Below, in pieces: positions 1-8,873 of a DNA stretch of 64,000 nt. Within the stretch, counting starts at the first letter, position 1; every line of letters starts with the position of its first letter. The stretch is from Candidatus Helarchaeota archaeon (GTDB lineage: Archaea; Asgardarchaeota; Lokiarchaeia; Helarchaeales; HEL-GB-A): the NCBI GenBank assembly GCA_013375455.1, contig JABXJT010000017.1, forward strand, positions 16,390 to 80,389, written 5' to 3'. The notes beneath the pieces are model-generated. The model was given only the letters and a program-made list of their open reading frames with translations. It did no database searches and had not been told where the DNA came from. Position numbers and translations under genes: made by a program.

Positions 1-1
1 A

Positions 2-1633
2 AGACGGTATAAAGTTAAAAGACTTCTGAGAATTTTCACCATCATCACCTTAGTCTTCGCAATTGGATTCCTGATTATAATTGATTATTATAACGTGGAA
101 ATCCATCAATACAAACGACAGAATAAAATTCAAGTCACGATTATCACCCAGGGGCATGCAGATGTTGCGCTTCGATATACAGAGTTGTATCTTAAGCATT
201 ATCCACTAGATGCCGAATCATATTACATCCAAGCCCTGGCATATACTCAGCTTAATCGTTTGGGCGATGCAATGAATGCAATTTCAAAAGCTGAGGTGTT
301 AGGGCTCACTTTCGATCGATTTCTTGCAGGGCCCCGTAACTTGTTTTCTGATCTATACAATTATTCTGCATTTAAGACCTATGCGAGCGCTAAAAATATC
401 ACGTTAATTCACGGACCCGTGTTAGGAAATGTACGACCAAATAACGTTTCTGTATGGATTCGAACTACTGATGAAGTCAATGTTTCTGTCCGTGTCTCTA
501 AATTTATGAACATGTCCAGTCCAATCACATCTGCATTAGAGAGAACTAATGCATCCCGGGATTTTACGGCGATAATTGAAGTGAATGGATTAGAAAATAA
601 TACCATATATTATTATGAATTAAATATCAATGGAACTACGCATTCAATCATCCCTACACCATCTTTTAAGACCGCTCAAACTTATGGAGCTGGGACCCAG
701 TTCAAAATCGGGTTCGGCGGTGGAGCGGGATACAATCCTCCGAACGAACGCATGTGGAATACTATTTTAACCAGGGATCTTCAGGCATTTTTCTTTTTGG
801 GTGATAATATCTATATAGATGCACCGGAAGTACCCGAGACCCAGCGCTATTGTTACTATCGCCGGCAATCCAAACCTGAATACAAAAATCTTACAGCATC
901 TACTCCTATCTACGCAATTTGGGATGACCATGATTTTGGAATGGATGATTGTACAAGTTCGCTTGAGTTAGACAACCCCCCGTGGAAATTATCAGTTTTA
1001 GATGTATTCAAAGAAAATTGGGTTAATCCATTTTATGGAAATGGGAGTGTAAATCCTGGTGTATTTTTCAATTTCACTATAGGGGATGTGGATTTCATGA
1101 TGCTCGATTGCAGGTTTTATCGCCAAGATCCTTCGGAATTCGATACGCCATCGATGTTGGGGCCTGGTCAAAAACAATGGCTGTTCCAGACTTTGAATCA
1201 AACAAATGGAACGTTCAAGGTACTGGTAAGTTCGGTTCCTTGGGCCCCTGGAGCCAAACAAGTTGCTTTTAAAGCAAAAGACACCTGGGATGGGTTTCCT
1301 AGTGAGCGTGAAGAAATCTTTTCCTTCATTGAACAGAATACAATTGAAGGTGTTATATTAATATCTGCCGATCGGCACCGATCTGATGCCTGGCGGATTG
1401 AGCGGGAGACTGGGTATCCCTTATACGAATTTATGAGCTCGAAACTAACGAATTTACACACACATAACGTGCTAAAAGAATCACTATTCGGCTATAATGA
1501 GAAACAATCATTCGGGCTCGTATCATTTGATACCCTGCAAGCAGACCCAGAGGTAACCTATCAAATCGTAAATATAGATAATGAAGTGATCCATAGTCTT
1601 ACCTTAAAAAAAAGTGATTTGACTTTCTCATGA
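2..1633 (+). CDS. PhoD-like metallophosphatase, membrane-anchored, 5' end off the window
   Basis: The frame is open to the left edge, so the GTG at 95 is not the true start. The 31 codons before it encode a basic stretch and a hydrophobic anchor (LLRIFTIITLVFAIGFLIII). A TPR-like helical region follows, then an Ig-like PhoD N-terminal domain (HGPVLGNVRPNNVSVWIRT). The metallophosphatase core has GDNIYID, DDHDFGMDD and the closing SADRHRSD metal-binding motif. Family knowledge: PhoD-type enzymes are extracytoplasmic metal-dependent phosphodiesterases or phosphatases. Inference: it is anchored with the catalytic domain outside. The last 6 bases overlap the convergent gene. The TPR segment between anchor and enzyme is uncommon. 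Substrate unknown. Confidence 0.85.
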   Translation, partial: RRYKVKRLLRIFTIITLVFAIGFLIIIDYYNVEIHQYKRQNKIQVTIITQGHADVALRYTELYLKHYPLDAESYYIQALAYTQLNRLGDAMNAISKAEVLGLTFDRFLAGPRNLFSDLYNYSAFKTYASAKNITLIHGPVLGNVRPNNVSVWIRTTDEVNVSVRVSKFMNMSSPITSALERTNASRDFTAIIEVNGLENNTIYYYELNINGTTHSIIPTPSFKTAQTYGAGTQFKIGFGGGAGYNPPNERMWNTILTRDLQAFFFLGDNIYIDAPEVPETQRYCYYRRQSKPEYKNLTASTPIYAIWDDHDFGMDDCTSSLELDNPPWKLSVLDVFKENWVNPFYGNGSVNPGVFFNFTIGDVDFMMLDCRFYRQDPSEFDTPSMLGPGQKQWLFQTLNQTNGTFKVLVSSVPWAPGAKQVAFKAKDTWDGFPSEREEIFSFIEQNTIEGVILISADRHRSDAWRIERETGYPLYEFMSSKLTNLHTHNVLKESLFGYNEKQSFGLVSFDTLQADPEVTYQIVNIDNEVIHSLTLKKSDLTFS

Positions 1634-3100
1634 ATCTAATTTTTGCCGATATTGGGCATATTGCCACATAAGGCTCATTATTCTTGGGGCAACTTCCGGG
1701 AGAAAAACAGGCAGACCACGAGATTGTACAAATTCAATTAAAGAATCGGATCGTGTGAGAAAAAGGTTTGTAAATAGAATCGGGATTTTCGCTCTTCGTC
1801 CAATTCGCAGCAAAGTCTTGAATAAATCGAACATTATCACACGGGTTGCTTCAATCATGTCTTCATTAAACTGCTTCTTAATTGGATCTAAAATTGGATT
1901 ATCGCTTTCAACAAAGTAGTTAAACCATTTTTCCATTGAGAAAATTCCATAATAGATGAGTGAATCCACTTCTCCAGATCGAGTAAGAAGTTTAGGAACT
2001 TTCACGTAAAAATTGTCCCATGTCATATCGAAAGTAATATCGATGGGGTTTTTTACAGAAGCGGTGAACGGTAGAATGGAATTCAATTTATCTTGAAGAG
2101 ACTCAGAAAGTAAAGGGACTTCCAAATTGTGTTTTTCACAGAGATCAGCGATTGTAGTTCCAGGTCCGCCTCCAACAGTAACGACACCTACTCGAGGGCC
2201 TTTTGGAAGGGGTTGCATCGTCACGGCTTGAAGAAAATTGAGCATTTCCGTGGGACTATCAGTTACCAGAATTCCAGCTTGTTTTAGAGCAGGATTCAGG
2301 ACTGCTGTAGGTGTGGATATTGTACCTGTATGAGATAATGCGGCTCGCATCCCAGCTTCTCCGTGTCCAATGGGAGCTGCAATAATAGGTTTTTGTTGCG
2401 AGGTTCGCTTCGCTACTTTAATAAATTCTTTAGGACGTCGTAATCCTTCAAGATAGAGTCCAATTGCACTGATTTCAGGGTCTTCAGCAAAGGCTTCGAG
2501 GAAATCAACCATATCAGTATTCGCTTCATTTCCTACAGAAACAATTTTTGATATGCCAAGGCGGAGATTTTCTTCAATTGTGAAGAGAATGTGGCATGCC
2601 CAGGACCCGGAATGCGAAATTATGCCCACCTTGCCAGGAGGAGGAGGGAGAGGAACTGGGGTACAATTCAAATCACTTCCTGGGACGATAACTCCGATAC
2701 AATTTGGCCCTAATATGTAAATTCCGTGTTTGGTAGCAACTTCTTGCAATTTTTCGCGTCCTTCCAGATTACCAATTTCGGAGAACCCTGCGGTTACGCA
2801 AATAGCATGGTGAATGCCTTTTTTACCACATTCTTCAAGAAGTTGAGGGACAACCCGTGTAGGTGCAACGATAAGCGCAAGATCTATTGGTTCAGGAACA
2901 TCTACAGCTGATTTATAGGTATCAAATCCTAAAATTTTTGATTCGCGAGGGTGAATCAAATAAATTTTCCCCTTATAACCGCCCGATAAGAGATTAAAAA
3001 GGTGCATATTTGCAAATTTGAAGGGAATATTAGAATTACCGTAAATAGCGATTGATTTTGGATAAAAAAAGGTTTTCAATTCTTCGTATTTCTCTGACAT
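1628..3100 (-). CDS. acyl-CoA synthetase (ADP-forming) alpha-subunit-like protein
   Basis: 490 residues with the architecture of the alpha subunit of archaeal ADP-forming acetyl/acyl-CoA synthetase. There is an N-terminal CoA-binding Rossmann domain (about 8-130, GPNCIGV near 131) and two succinyl-CoA-synthetase-like ligase domains (about 150-300 and 310-480). The phosphorylated histidine lies in MRAALSHTG (His257), and GGGPGTTIADLCE marks the third domain. These enzymes convert acyl-CoA, ADP and phosphate to acid, CoA and ATP in energy metabolism. The ATP-grasp beta subunit is not in this window, so the partner must be elsewhere, or the protein acts alone as a CoA-binding regulator. It is divergent from hypD. 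Confidence 0.85.
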   Translation of the reverse strand: MSEKYEELKTFFYPKSIAIYGNSNIPFKFANMHLFNLLSGGYKGKIYLIHPRESKILGFDTYKSAVDVPEPIDLALIVAPTRVVPQLLEECGKKGIHHAICVTAGFSEIGNLEGREKLQEVATKHGIYILGPNCIGVIVPGSDLNCTPVPLPPPPGKVGIISHSGSWACHILFTIEENLRLGISKIVSVGNEANTDMVDFLEAFAEDPEISAIGLYLEGLRRPKEFIKVAKRTSQQKPIIAAPIGHGEAGMRAALSHTGTISTPTAVLNPALKQAGILVTDSPTEMLNFLQAVTMQPLPKGPRVGVVTVGGGPGTTIADLCEKHNLEVPLLSESLQDKLNSILPFTASVKNPIDITFDMTWDNFYVKVPKLLTRSGEVDSLIYYGIFSMEKWFNYFVESDNPILDPIKKQFNEDMIEATRVIMFDLFKTLLRIGRRAKIPILFTNLFLTRSDSLIEFVQSRGLPVFLPEVAPRIMSLMWQYAQYRQKLDS

Positions 3101-3185
3101 TACTTGAACCTTCCAGTTATCTTACGCTTAAAACCAATATATAAAAGATTAAAAATACAACCCTAAACCGCTGAAAAGAGTACAA

Positions 3186-3199
3186 ATATTATAAAAGGT
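3186..3199 (+). promoter_or_regulatory. probable TATA element for hypD-hypF
   Basis: A TATA-like stretch (attataaaag) lies about 30-40 bp before the hypD ATG in an otherwise AT-rich 127-bp divergent spacer. A second TATA-like stretch at 3137-3148 could serve either direction. Only a weak GGAT lies before the ATG, so hypD may have a very short leader. No palindromic TAACAnTGTTA box is present here. Confidence 0.35.
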
Positions 3200-3227
3200 A
3201 GATTTTGAAATTAGGATAGATATTAAG

Positions 3228-4337
3228 ATGGATAAAAAGAGAATGCAAATGAAGAATCAGAGCACTTCAAAAGATTCAAAGAAGCTGCTTGAGTATATAA
3301 ATAAGCTTGCGCCGGAATATACCGTGAAATTTACGCATGTCTGTGGCACGCACGAACAAGTGCTCAGTCAATATGGCATCCGATCGGTACTTCCAAAAAT
3401 GGTGCAATTGATAGCAGGGCCTGGTTGCCCCGTTTGTGTCGTCCCAGCTCAAGATATCGACGAAGCGATTGAACTTGCTAAAAGGGAAAATGTGATGTTA
3501 ACAACATTTGGCGATATGTCCAGGGTTCCTGCTAGTCGGTTGTCATTATATGATTCAAGAACTGAAGGTGCTGATGTTCGGGTCGTTTATAGTCCGCTAG
3601 ATGCTGTAAATTTGGCAAAAGAAAATCCTGAGAAGGAGATAGTCTTCTTTGCCGTAGGTTTCGAGACGACAGTGGCCCCAATTGCTGCTGAATTACTCCA
3701 ATCCCCACCCGAAAATTTTTCGATCCTCTGCTCCCATCGCTTGATTCCACCAGCCATGCATCTCCTGATGGGAATAGGGGAACTCCATATTGATGGGTTT
3801 CTCTGTCCAGGACACGTAGCGACAATTATAGGAGTAAAACCATTTGAATTGATAACGCAAGCGTATCATATTCCGACCGTCGTGAGTGGATTTGAACCCA
3901 CTGATGTATTAATGTCCATAGCAATCCTGTTAAAGCAGTTGAAAGAAGAGAAGGCAGAAGCAGCTAATCAATATACACGGTTTGTGAAGTATGAGGGAAA
4001 TGAAAAGGCGCAAAAGATGATATCCCAAGTGTTTGATCCATATAGTGCGCAATGGCGGGGAATTGGACGCGTCCGGGATGGCGGGTACGAGGTCAAGGAA
4101 GAACTTGAACATCTTAACGCGCGGAAGAAGTTTAATCTCAAACCTAAAAAAGGAATTGATATTAAACCCGGCTGTATTTGTCATTTAATCGTGCTTGGAA
4201 AAGAAACCCCGGATGAATGCAAGTTATTTGGAAAGGAATGCACCCCCAATCATCCCTACGGTCCTTGCATGGTTTCGCGAGAGGGTACTTGCAATATCTG
4301 GCATAAATATGGGAAAATTGATTTTTTCGCTGATTAA
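3228..4337 (+). CDS. hypD: hydrogenase maturation protein HypD
   Basis: 369 residues, normal for HypD. It contains CGTHEQ, GPGCPVCVVP and the C-terminal cysteine-rich region (GCICHLIVLG, ECKLFGKEC, GPCMVSREGTC) that binds the 4Fe-4S cluster. HypD works with HypC as the scaffold on which the Fe(CN)2CO group of NiFe hydrogenases is built. It lies 11 bases before hypF on the same strand, so the two form an operon. HypE and HypC follow on the other strand. The reading ATG at 3228 may be followed by usable internal ATGs at 3243 and 3249; the conserved domain starts after residue 20, so these cannot be separated. Confidence 0.96.
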   Translation: MDKKRMQMKNQSTSKDSKKLLEYINKLAPEYTVKFTHVCGTHEQVLSQYGIRSVLPKMVQLIAGPGCPVCVVPAQDIDEAIELAKRENVMLTTFGDMSRVPASRLSLYDSRTEGADVRVVYSPLDAVNLAKENPEKEIVFFAVGFETTVAPIAAELLQSPPENFSILCSHRLIPPAMHLLMGIGELHIDGFLCPGHVATIIGVKPFELITQAYHIPTVVSGFEPTDVLMSIAILLKQLKEEKAEAANQYTRFVKYEGNEKAQKMISQVFDPYSAQWRGIGRVRDGGYEVKEELEHLNARKKFNLKPKKGIDIKPGCICHLIVLGKETPDECKLFGKECTPNHPYGPCMVSREGTCNIWHKYGKIDFFAD

Positions 4338-4348
4338 AGGGAATTGCA

Positions 4349-6676
4349 ATGAAAGGCGTTCTCCACGTTACGGGCATCGTACAAGGGGTGGGATTCCGAC
4401 CATTCATTTATCGCTTGGCAAAGCGATACGGACTCAATGGTTTCGTTTTAAACATGGGGAATTTTGGGGTAAAGATAGAAGTTGAGGGCGAAGAGCAGGC
4501 GATAGAAAAATTTATAGAAAGTATTCGGAGAGACCACTCGAAAATTGCAAGGATTGATGAAATCGAAATTGAATGGATTGATAAGGCGCCAGAATATTCA
4601 AAATTTGAGATTTTAACGAGTGTTAAAAAGCCGGGGGATTTGATAGTTCTTCCGCCTGATGTGGCCATTTGTAATGATTGTCTGGCTGAGTTTCACGACC
4701 CTAAAAAGTTTCCTACACGGTATTACCAGTATCCTTTCATCGCATGTTCCGTCTGTGGACCGCGTTATACGACAGTCGTGGATTTACCATACGATCGACT
4801 CCTTACGACCATGGATAAATTTCCATTTTGCGATGATTGTGCGCGAGAGTATCAAGATCCAGAGGATAGGCGCTATCACGCCCAAACATATGCCTGTCAA
4901 GCTTGTGGTCCTAAATTTACCTTATATGATAATAATGGAGAGTTAATAGAAAGTCAAGAACCTTTCTTAGAGGGCGCGACCTTAATAAATGAAGGAAAGA
5001 TTTTGTCTTTGATGGGAATCGGAGGAGTTCATCTAGTTTGCAAACCAGAAGATGATATCGTCCTGGAGTTAAGAAGGCGAAAAAGAAAAAGAAAGTATAA
5101 ACCATTCGCAATAATGTCACCATCGCTAGAAAAAATCAGGACTTTTGCTATTATAAATCCAATAGAGGAAGAATTACTCACATCTTTTCGGCGTCCCATC
5201 GTACTGCTTCAACAGAACGAGATTTATTATTTATCAAAAGAAGTAGCACCTGGATTAACGAATATAGGAGTTTTTTTACCTTATTCCGGCATCCATTATC
5301 TCCTATTTCAGAAGTATGAGTTTCCTGCCTTGATTATGACGAGTGGAAATATTTCCAACCTCCCGATGGCCATTAATCGGGAGAACGTTATCAAAGATTT
5401 GAAGACTCTTGCTGATTATTTTCTTTTACACGATCGCCCCATCTATCAGCGGGCAGATGATTCTGTAGTTAGAATAGTGGGGGATAAATATGCAATCATT
5501 CGTCGATCTAGAGGATATGTGCCTGAACACATAGACATTCCTTTCGATACGAAGGGGCTGCAAGTTATTGCCTACGGCCCTGAGCTTCATTCTACCGGGG
5601 CAGTCCTAAAAAAGAGCAGATGCTTCCCAACACAACATATTGGGGATGTTACAAGCCTAGAATTGATGGACTTTTTAGACTCTTCAGTTTCACATCTTAT
5701 GAAATTATTACGCATTGAGAAACCAAACGCGATAGTTTGTGATAAGAATCCGATATTTCTTTCCACTCAGCTAGCTAAGCGGAAAGTGGAAGAATATGGG
5801 TGTAATATGTTCCAAATTCAACATCATCATGCCCATCTCTTGGGGTTAATGGCAGAATATGGGGTGCAACCTGAAGGTGAAATCATTGGAATTGCGCTCG
5901 ATGGGGTAGGATACGGAAAGGAGGGAGAAGTATGGGGTGGAGAAATCTTCTTATCAAAATATGATAAATTCAAATCATTAGCGCAATTGCAGCTACAACC
6001 AATGCCAGGCGGCGATCGCTGTGTCTATTTTCCTGTTAGAATGTTAGCTGCAATGTTATCAAGCAATCTTTCCCAAACCGAATTAGAAGACATAATCAGA
6101 AAGAATTATCTTAACGGATTACCTCATCATGAAAATGAATTAAAAGCGCTTCTCTCCCAATTGAGTTCAAAAAATCAATTATATTATACCTCAGGAATGG
6201 GAAGGGTTTTAGATGCGCTATCAGCCTTGCTTCAAGTCTGTAATGAACGAACGTACGAGGGAGAACCTGCAATTCGGCTAGAACACTTTGCATTGCGGGG
6301 AGATCCACTAGCGTTTAATTTTAAGATTCCCCTGTCACGAACTCAGAAAATTTGGATTAATACTTCAGAAGTGATTATGCAAGCATTGGAATATGTGGAA
6401 GCAGGGGAAAATCCCAAAGACATCGCTGCGTCTGCACAATACAACTTGGCAATAGAAATTGCAAATGTTGCAATTGAGCTTGCTCAAGATAGGGGAATTA
6501 ATCAAATTGGTTTTAGTGGTGGCGTTGCATATAATGCAGCAATCACCTTGACAATCAAAAATCAGGTGGAAGCAGCTGGATTATCATTTCTGCAACATGA
6601 AAAAATTCCCCCAGGCGATGCTGGAGTAAGCACGGGACAATGCGTTTTTGGTGCTATCAAATTACTTCACAAATAA
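4349..6676 (+). CDS. hypF: carbamoyltransferase HypF
   Basis: 775 residues with all HypF domains in order. These are an acylphosphatase domain (about 1-90, GIVQGVGFRPFIYR), two zinc fingers (about 105-185, CNDC/CSVC and CDDC/CQAC), a YrdC-like carbamoyl-AMP domain (about 200-385) and a Kae1-like carbamoyltransferase domain (HHHAHLLG, GVGYGKEGEVWGGE, SGGVAYN). It makes carbamoyl-adenylate from carbamoyl phosphate and transfers the carbamoyl group to the HypE C-terminal cysteine as precursor of the cyanide ligands. The start ATG is preceded by AGGGAATT, consistent with internal initiation after hypD. No hydrogenase structural gene is visible in this window. Confidence 0.97.
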   Translation: MKGVLHVTGIVQGVGFRPFIYRLAKRYGLNGFVLNMGNFGVKIEVEGEEQAIEKFIESIRRDHSKIARIDEIEIEWIDKAPEYSKFEILTSVKKPGDLIVLPPDVAICNDCLAEFHDPKKFPTRYYQYPFIACSVCGPRYTTVVDLPYDRLLTTMDKFPFCDDCAREYQDPEDRRYHAQTYACQACGPKFTLYDNNGELIESQEPFLEGATLINEGKILSLMGIGGVHLVCKPEDDIVLELRRRKRKRKYKPFAIMSPSLEKIRTFAIINPIEEELLTSFRRPIVLLQQNEIYYLSKEVAPGLTNIGVFLPYSGIHYLLFQKYEFPALIMTSGNISNLPMAINRENVIKDLKTLADYFLLHDRPIYQRADDSVVRIVGDKYAIIRRSRGYVPEHIDIPFDTKGLQVIAYGPELHSTGAVLKKSRCFPTQHIGDVTSLELMDFLDSSVSHLMKLLRIEKPNAIVCDKNPIFLSTQLAKRKVEEYGCNMFQIQHHHAHLLGLMAEYGVQPEGEIIGIALDGVGYGKEGEVWGGEIFLSKYDKFKSLAQLQLQPMPGGDRCVYFPVRMLAAMLSSNLSQTELEDIIRKNYLNGLPHHENELKALLSQLSSKNQLYYTSGMGRVLDALSALLQVCNERTYEGEPAIRLEHFALRGDPLAFNFKIPLSRTQKIWINTSEVIMQALEYVEAGENPKDIAASAQYNLAIEIANVAIELAQDRGINQIGFSGGVAYNAAITLTIKNQVEAAGLSFLQHEKIPPGDAGVSTGQCVFGAIKLLHK

Positions 6677-6692
6677 TTTAAAATCTGAAAAT

Positions 6693-7733
6693 TTAACAAA
6701 CCCGAGGGATTGGCTCGCCATAGGGCATTTCGACAATGCGATGCCCGCCAATTTTTGTTTCTAAAATGACTAATCCTGACCTTTCAGATTTAGCTGTACC
6801 TATGATTGCTGCATCCTTTCCATACTTTGTTTTTTTTATTGCGTTTAAGACATTATTCGCATCATCTTCTCTGACTCCAATTAATGCCTTTCCCTCGCAA
6901 GTCACTTCAAAAGGATCAATGCCAAGCATCTCGCTTGCCGCGTGTACTGCTTCTTTTATGGGGATTTGATCTTCTTTTAACCAAATGCTCACTTTGGACT
7001 TTTCGGCGAATTCGTTTAATGCAGCAGCAATACCGCCACGAGTTGGATCTTTCATTGCCGTAACTTTGCCTGCCTGTAATGCTGCTTGAATCGTGTCCAC
7101 GAGCGGGGCAGTATCTGAAATCAATTCAGTCTCAAATTCTAGACCTTCACGATGGGCCATAATAGCGATTCCATGATCACCGATTGAGCCTGTTAGGATG
7201 ATTTTATCACCGGGCTTCAGCCCTGAATCCATGACAATTTGATCTTTTTTAACGATTCCCAAGCCGAAAGTGGAAATGAGAATTTGATCGATATTGCCCT
7301 TAGGAATTACTTTGAAATCACCTGCAATGATAGCAATGCGAGCTTCTTTAGCAGTTTCGTTCATAGTCTCTAAAATTTCTTTTAATTTTTGGGTTTCAAA
7401 GCCTTCTTCAACAACGATCGTGTCAGCAATTGCGAGTGGAGTCCCTCCCATCATTAGAATATCATTTACAGTTCCTGCAATTGCTAGTTTACCAATATTT
7501 CCGCCGGGATAAAATATGGGATGCACTGCATGCGCATCACCAGCGAAGATGATCTGGTGATCCTGTAACGGGACGCTACCACCATCGTCCAATTCTTTGA
7601 GGCCAATCCCATCAGGAACATTTTTTTCTGTGATGATATTTGATATTAATTGAATGATTTCACCCATCACGCTGCCGCCTGCGCCATGTGCCAACGAAAT
7701 TCGTTCTGGAAGCTTATTTTTAGCATTAGCCAC
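6693..7733 (-). CDS. hypE: hydrogenase maturation protein HypE
   Basis: 346 residues, AIR-synthase/PurM fold. GAGG near the start, KDPTRGG in the middle and the C-terminal PIPRVC tail ending in the cysteine that receives the carbamoyl group from HypF are all present. HypE dehydrates the S-carboxamide to a thiocyanate for Fe-CN formation. The start codon is GTG at 7733. It is convergent with hypF, with 16 bases between stops, and lies downstream of hypC on the same strand, with a 98-base spacer. Confidence 0.96.
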   Translation of the reverse strand: MANAKNKLPERISLAHGAGGSVMGEIIQLISNIITEKNVPDGIGLKELDDGGSVPLQDHQIIFAGDAHAVHPIFYPGGNIGKLAIAGTVNDILMMGGTPLAIADTIVVEEGFETQKLKEILETMNETAKEARIAIIAGDFKVIPKGNIDQILISTFGLGIVKKDQIVMDSGLKPGDKIILTGSIGDHGIAIMAHREGLEFETELISDTAPLVDTIQAALQAGKVTAMKDPTRGGIAAALNEFAEKSKVSIWLKEDQIPIKEAVHAASEMLGIDPFEVTCEGKALIGVREDDANNVLNAIKKTKYGKDAAIIGTAKSERSGLVILETKIGGHRIVEMPYGEPIPRVC

Positions 7734-7831
7734 TTTTAATCACGTTCTAATTTCTGCTCTTACTACAAAAATATAGTATTATTAGATTTTTTAATGTGGC
7801 TTTCTGATGAGTGAAAGTAAAAGAAGAAGAT

Positions 7832-8059
7832 TTATTCAAGACTTTCGGCGAGTTCCTGAAAGAGTTTCAAGCGTTCTTTTGCTTCCTCTTCATGTAATTT
7901 TTCAATTGCATACCCCGCGTGGACAATAACGTAATCGCCGCTGGAGACCGATTCCAATAAGGAAATCCCCACGCGTTTTGTAACCCCTCCAAAATCAACC
8001 TTGGCATAATCCCCTGTCTCATCGATCTCAAGCACCTTTCCCGGAATTGCTAGACACAT
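7832..8059 (-). CDS. hypC: hydrogenase maturation chaperone HypC/HybG
   Basis: 75 residues beginning MCLAIPGKVLEI, the diagnostic N-terminus with the essential Cys2 that binds the Fe(CN)2CO unit and the hydrogenase large subunit precursor. The rest is the small OB-like barrel (VDFGGVTKRVGISLL, YVIVHAGYAI). It is probably co-transcribed with hypE. HypA and HypB (nickel insertion) are not in the window. Confidence 0.96.
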   Translation of the reverse strand: MCLAIPGKVLEIDETGDYAKVDFGGVTKRVGISLLESVSSGDYVIVHAGYAIEKLHEEEAKERLKLFQELAESLE

Positions 8060-8175
8060 CTCAAAAACCTAGATTTATTTTTTTCAATTTAAATAGTCAC
8101 ATTAACTAACAAAAATTTTTTTACCTAAAACCTTGTTGGTTACATATCAAGAAATCGCGAACCGAGGGAAAGGTA

Positions 8176-8862
8176 ATGGACGATGAGAATCCTTTTAATA
8201 TTTGTACGTGGGATGTGAACGCAGATTGCGACAGTTGTTATGTCAAAGAAAAGTTAAATTGTAAATTTGACCGAAAATTTTTAGCAGGGTTTATAACTTA
8301 TGTTATTCCCTTCTTCTTTTGTAGTATTTTCGGTATGATTTACACCGCAATTGTAACGGGAATTTGGTGGTTATTAATCGGGTATGGAATTTTTCTCGTG
8401 CTGTTTTTTACTGTAATTGAGATGCGAATTCTCTGTCGACATTGTCCCTACTACGCGAAAGAAGGGAAGACTATCCATTGTCACGCCAATGAAGGGTTAC
8501 CACGCCTTTGGAAGTACGATCCCACACCACTTAGTCGCGTCGAGAAATTGGCTTTTTTGGCATGCTTAGGTTTCTTGGGATTCTTTCCCATTTTTACCGA
8601 AATTTATGGAATATGGTATATATCGATGAATTACGCGATTTATGGTTTTTACGCACTCTTAGGCCTGATTGGAATCGCAGTTGCATCTTTAATTACAGTT
8701 CTTGCATGGCTTTCTAACCTTCAAATTTTCTATTGTCCATCTTGTATAAACTTCAGTTGCCCACTCAATCGAGTTCCCGAAGATGATGTTAATGCGTATT
8801 TAGAGAAAAACCCTATCATGAAAGATGCTTGGGAAAAGTACGGTTATAGACTAAAGAAATAG
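8176..8862 (+). CDS. cysteine-rich multi-spanning membrane protein of unknown function
   Basis: 228 residues, not recognised as a named family. It starts with a soluble Cys cluster (C10, C18, C21, C29). Two membrane helices (about 35-80) follow, then a loop with LCRHCPYYAKEG and HCHANEG, two more helices (about 120-175), and a final IFYCPSCINFSCPLN cluster. The pairing of CxxC/CxxCP loops with four helices suggests metal or Fe-S binding at the membrane face, but no catalytic motif is seen. Start chosen at ATG 8176, preceded by GGGAAAGG. It sits next to hyp genes, which may hint at a role in metal or redox metabolism; this is inference only. Confidence 0.7.
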   Translation: MDDENPFNICTWDVNADCDSCYVKEKLNCKFDRKFLAGFITYVIPFFFCSIFGMIYTAIVTGIWWLLIGYGIFLVLFFTVIEMRILCRHCPYYAKEGKTIHCHANEGLPRLWKYDPTPLSRVEKLAFLACLGFLGFFPIFTEIYGIWYISMNYAIYGFYALLGLIGIAVASLITVLAWLSNLQIFYCPSCINFSCPLNRVPEDDVNAYLEKNPIMKDAWEKYGYRLKK

Positions 8863-8873
8863 AGAGGTTATTT

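Noticed and set aside
3228..8059. Palindromic regulon box near the hyp genes
   Set aside because: No TAACAnTGTTA-like sequence was found in the hypD or hypC upstream regions.
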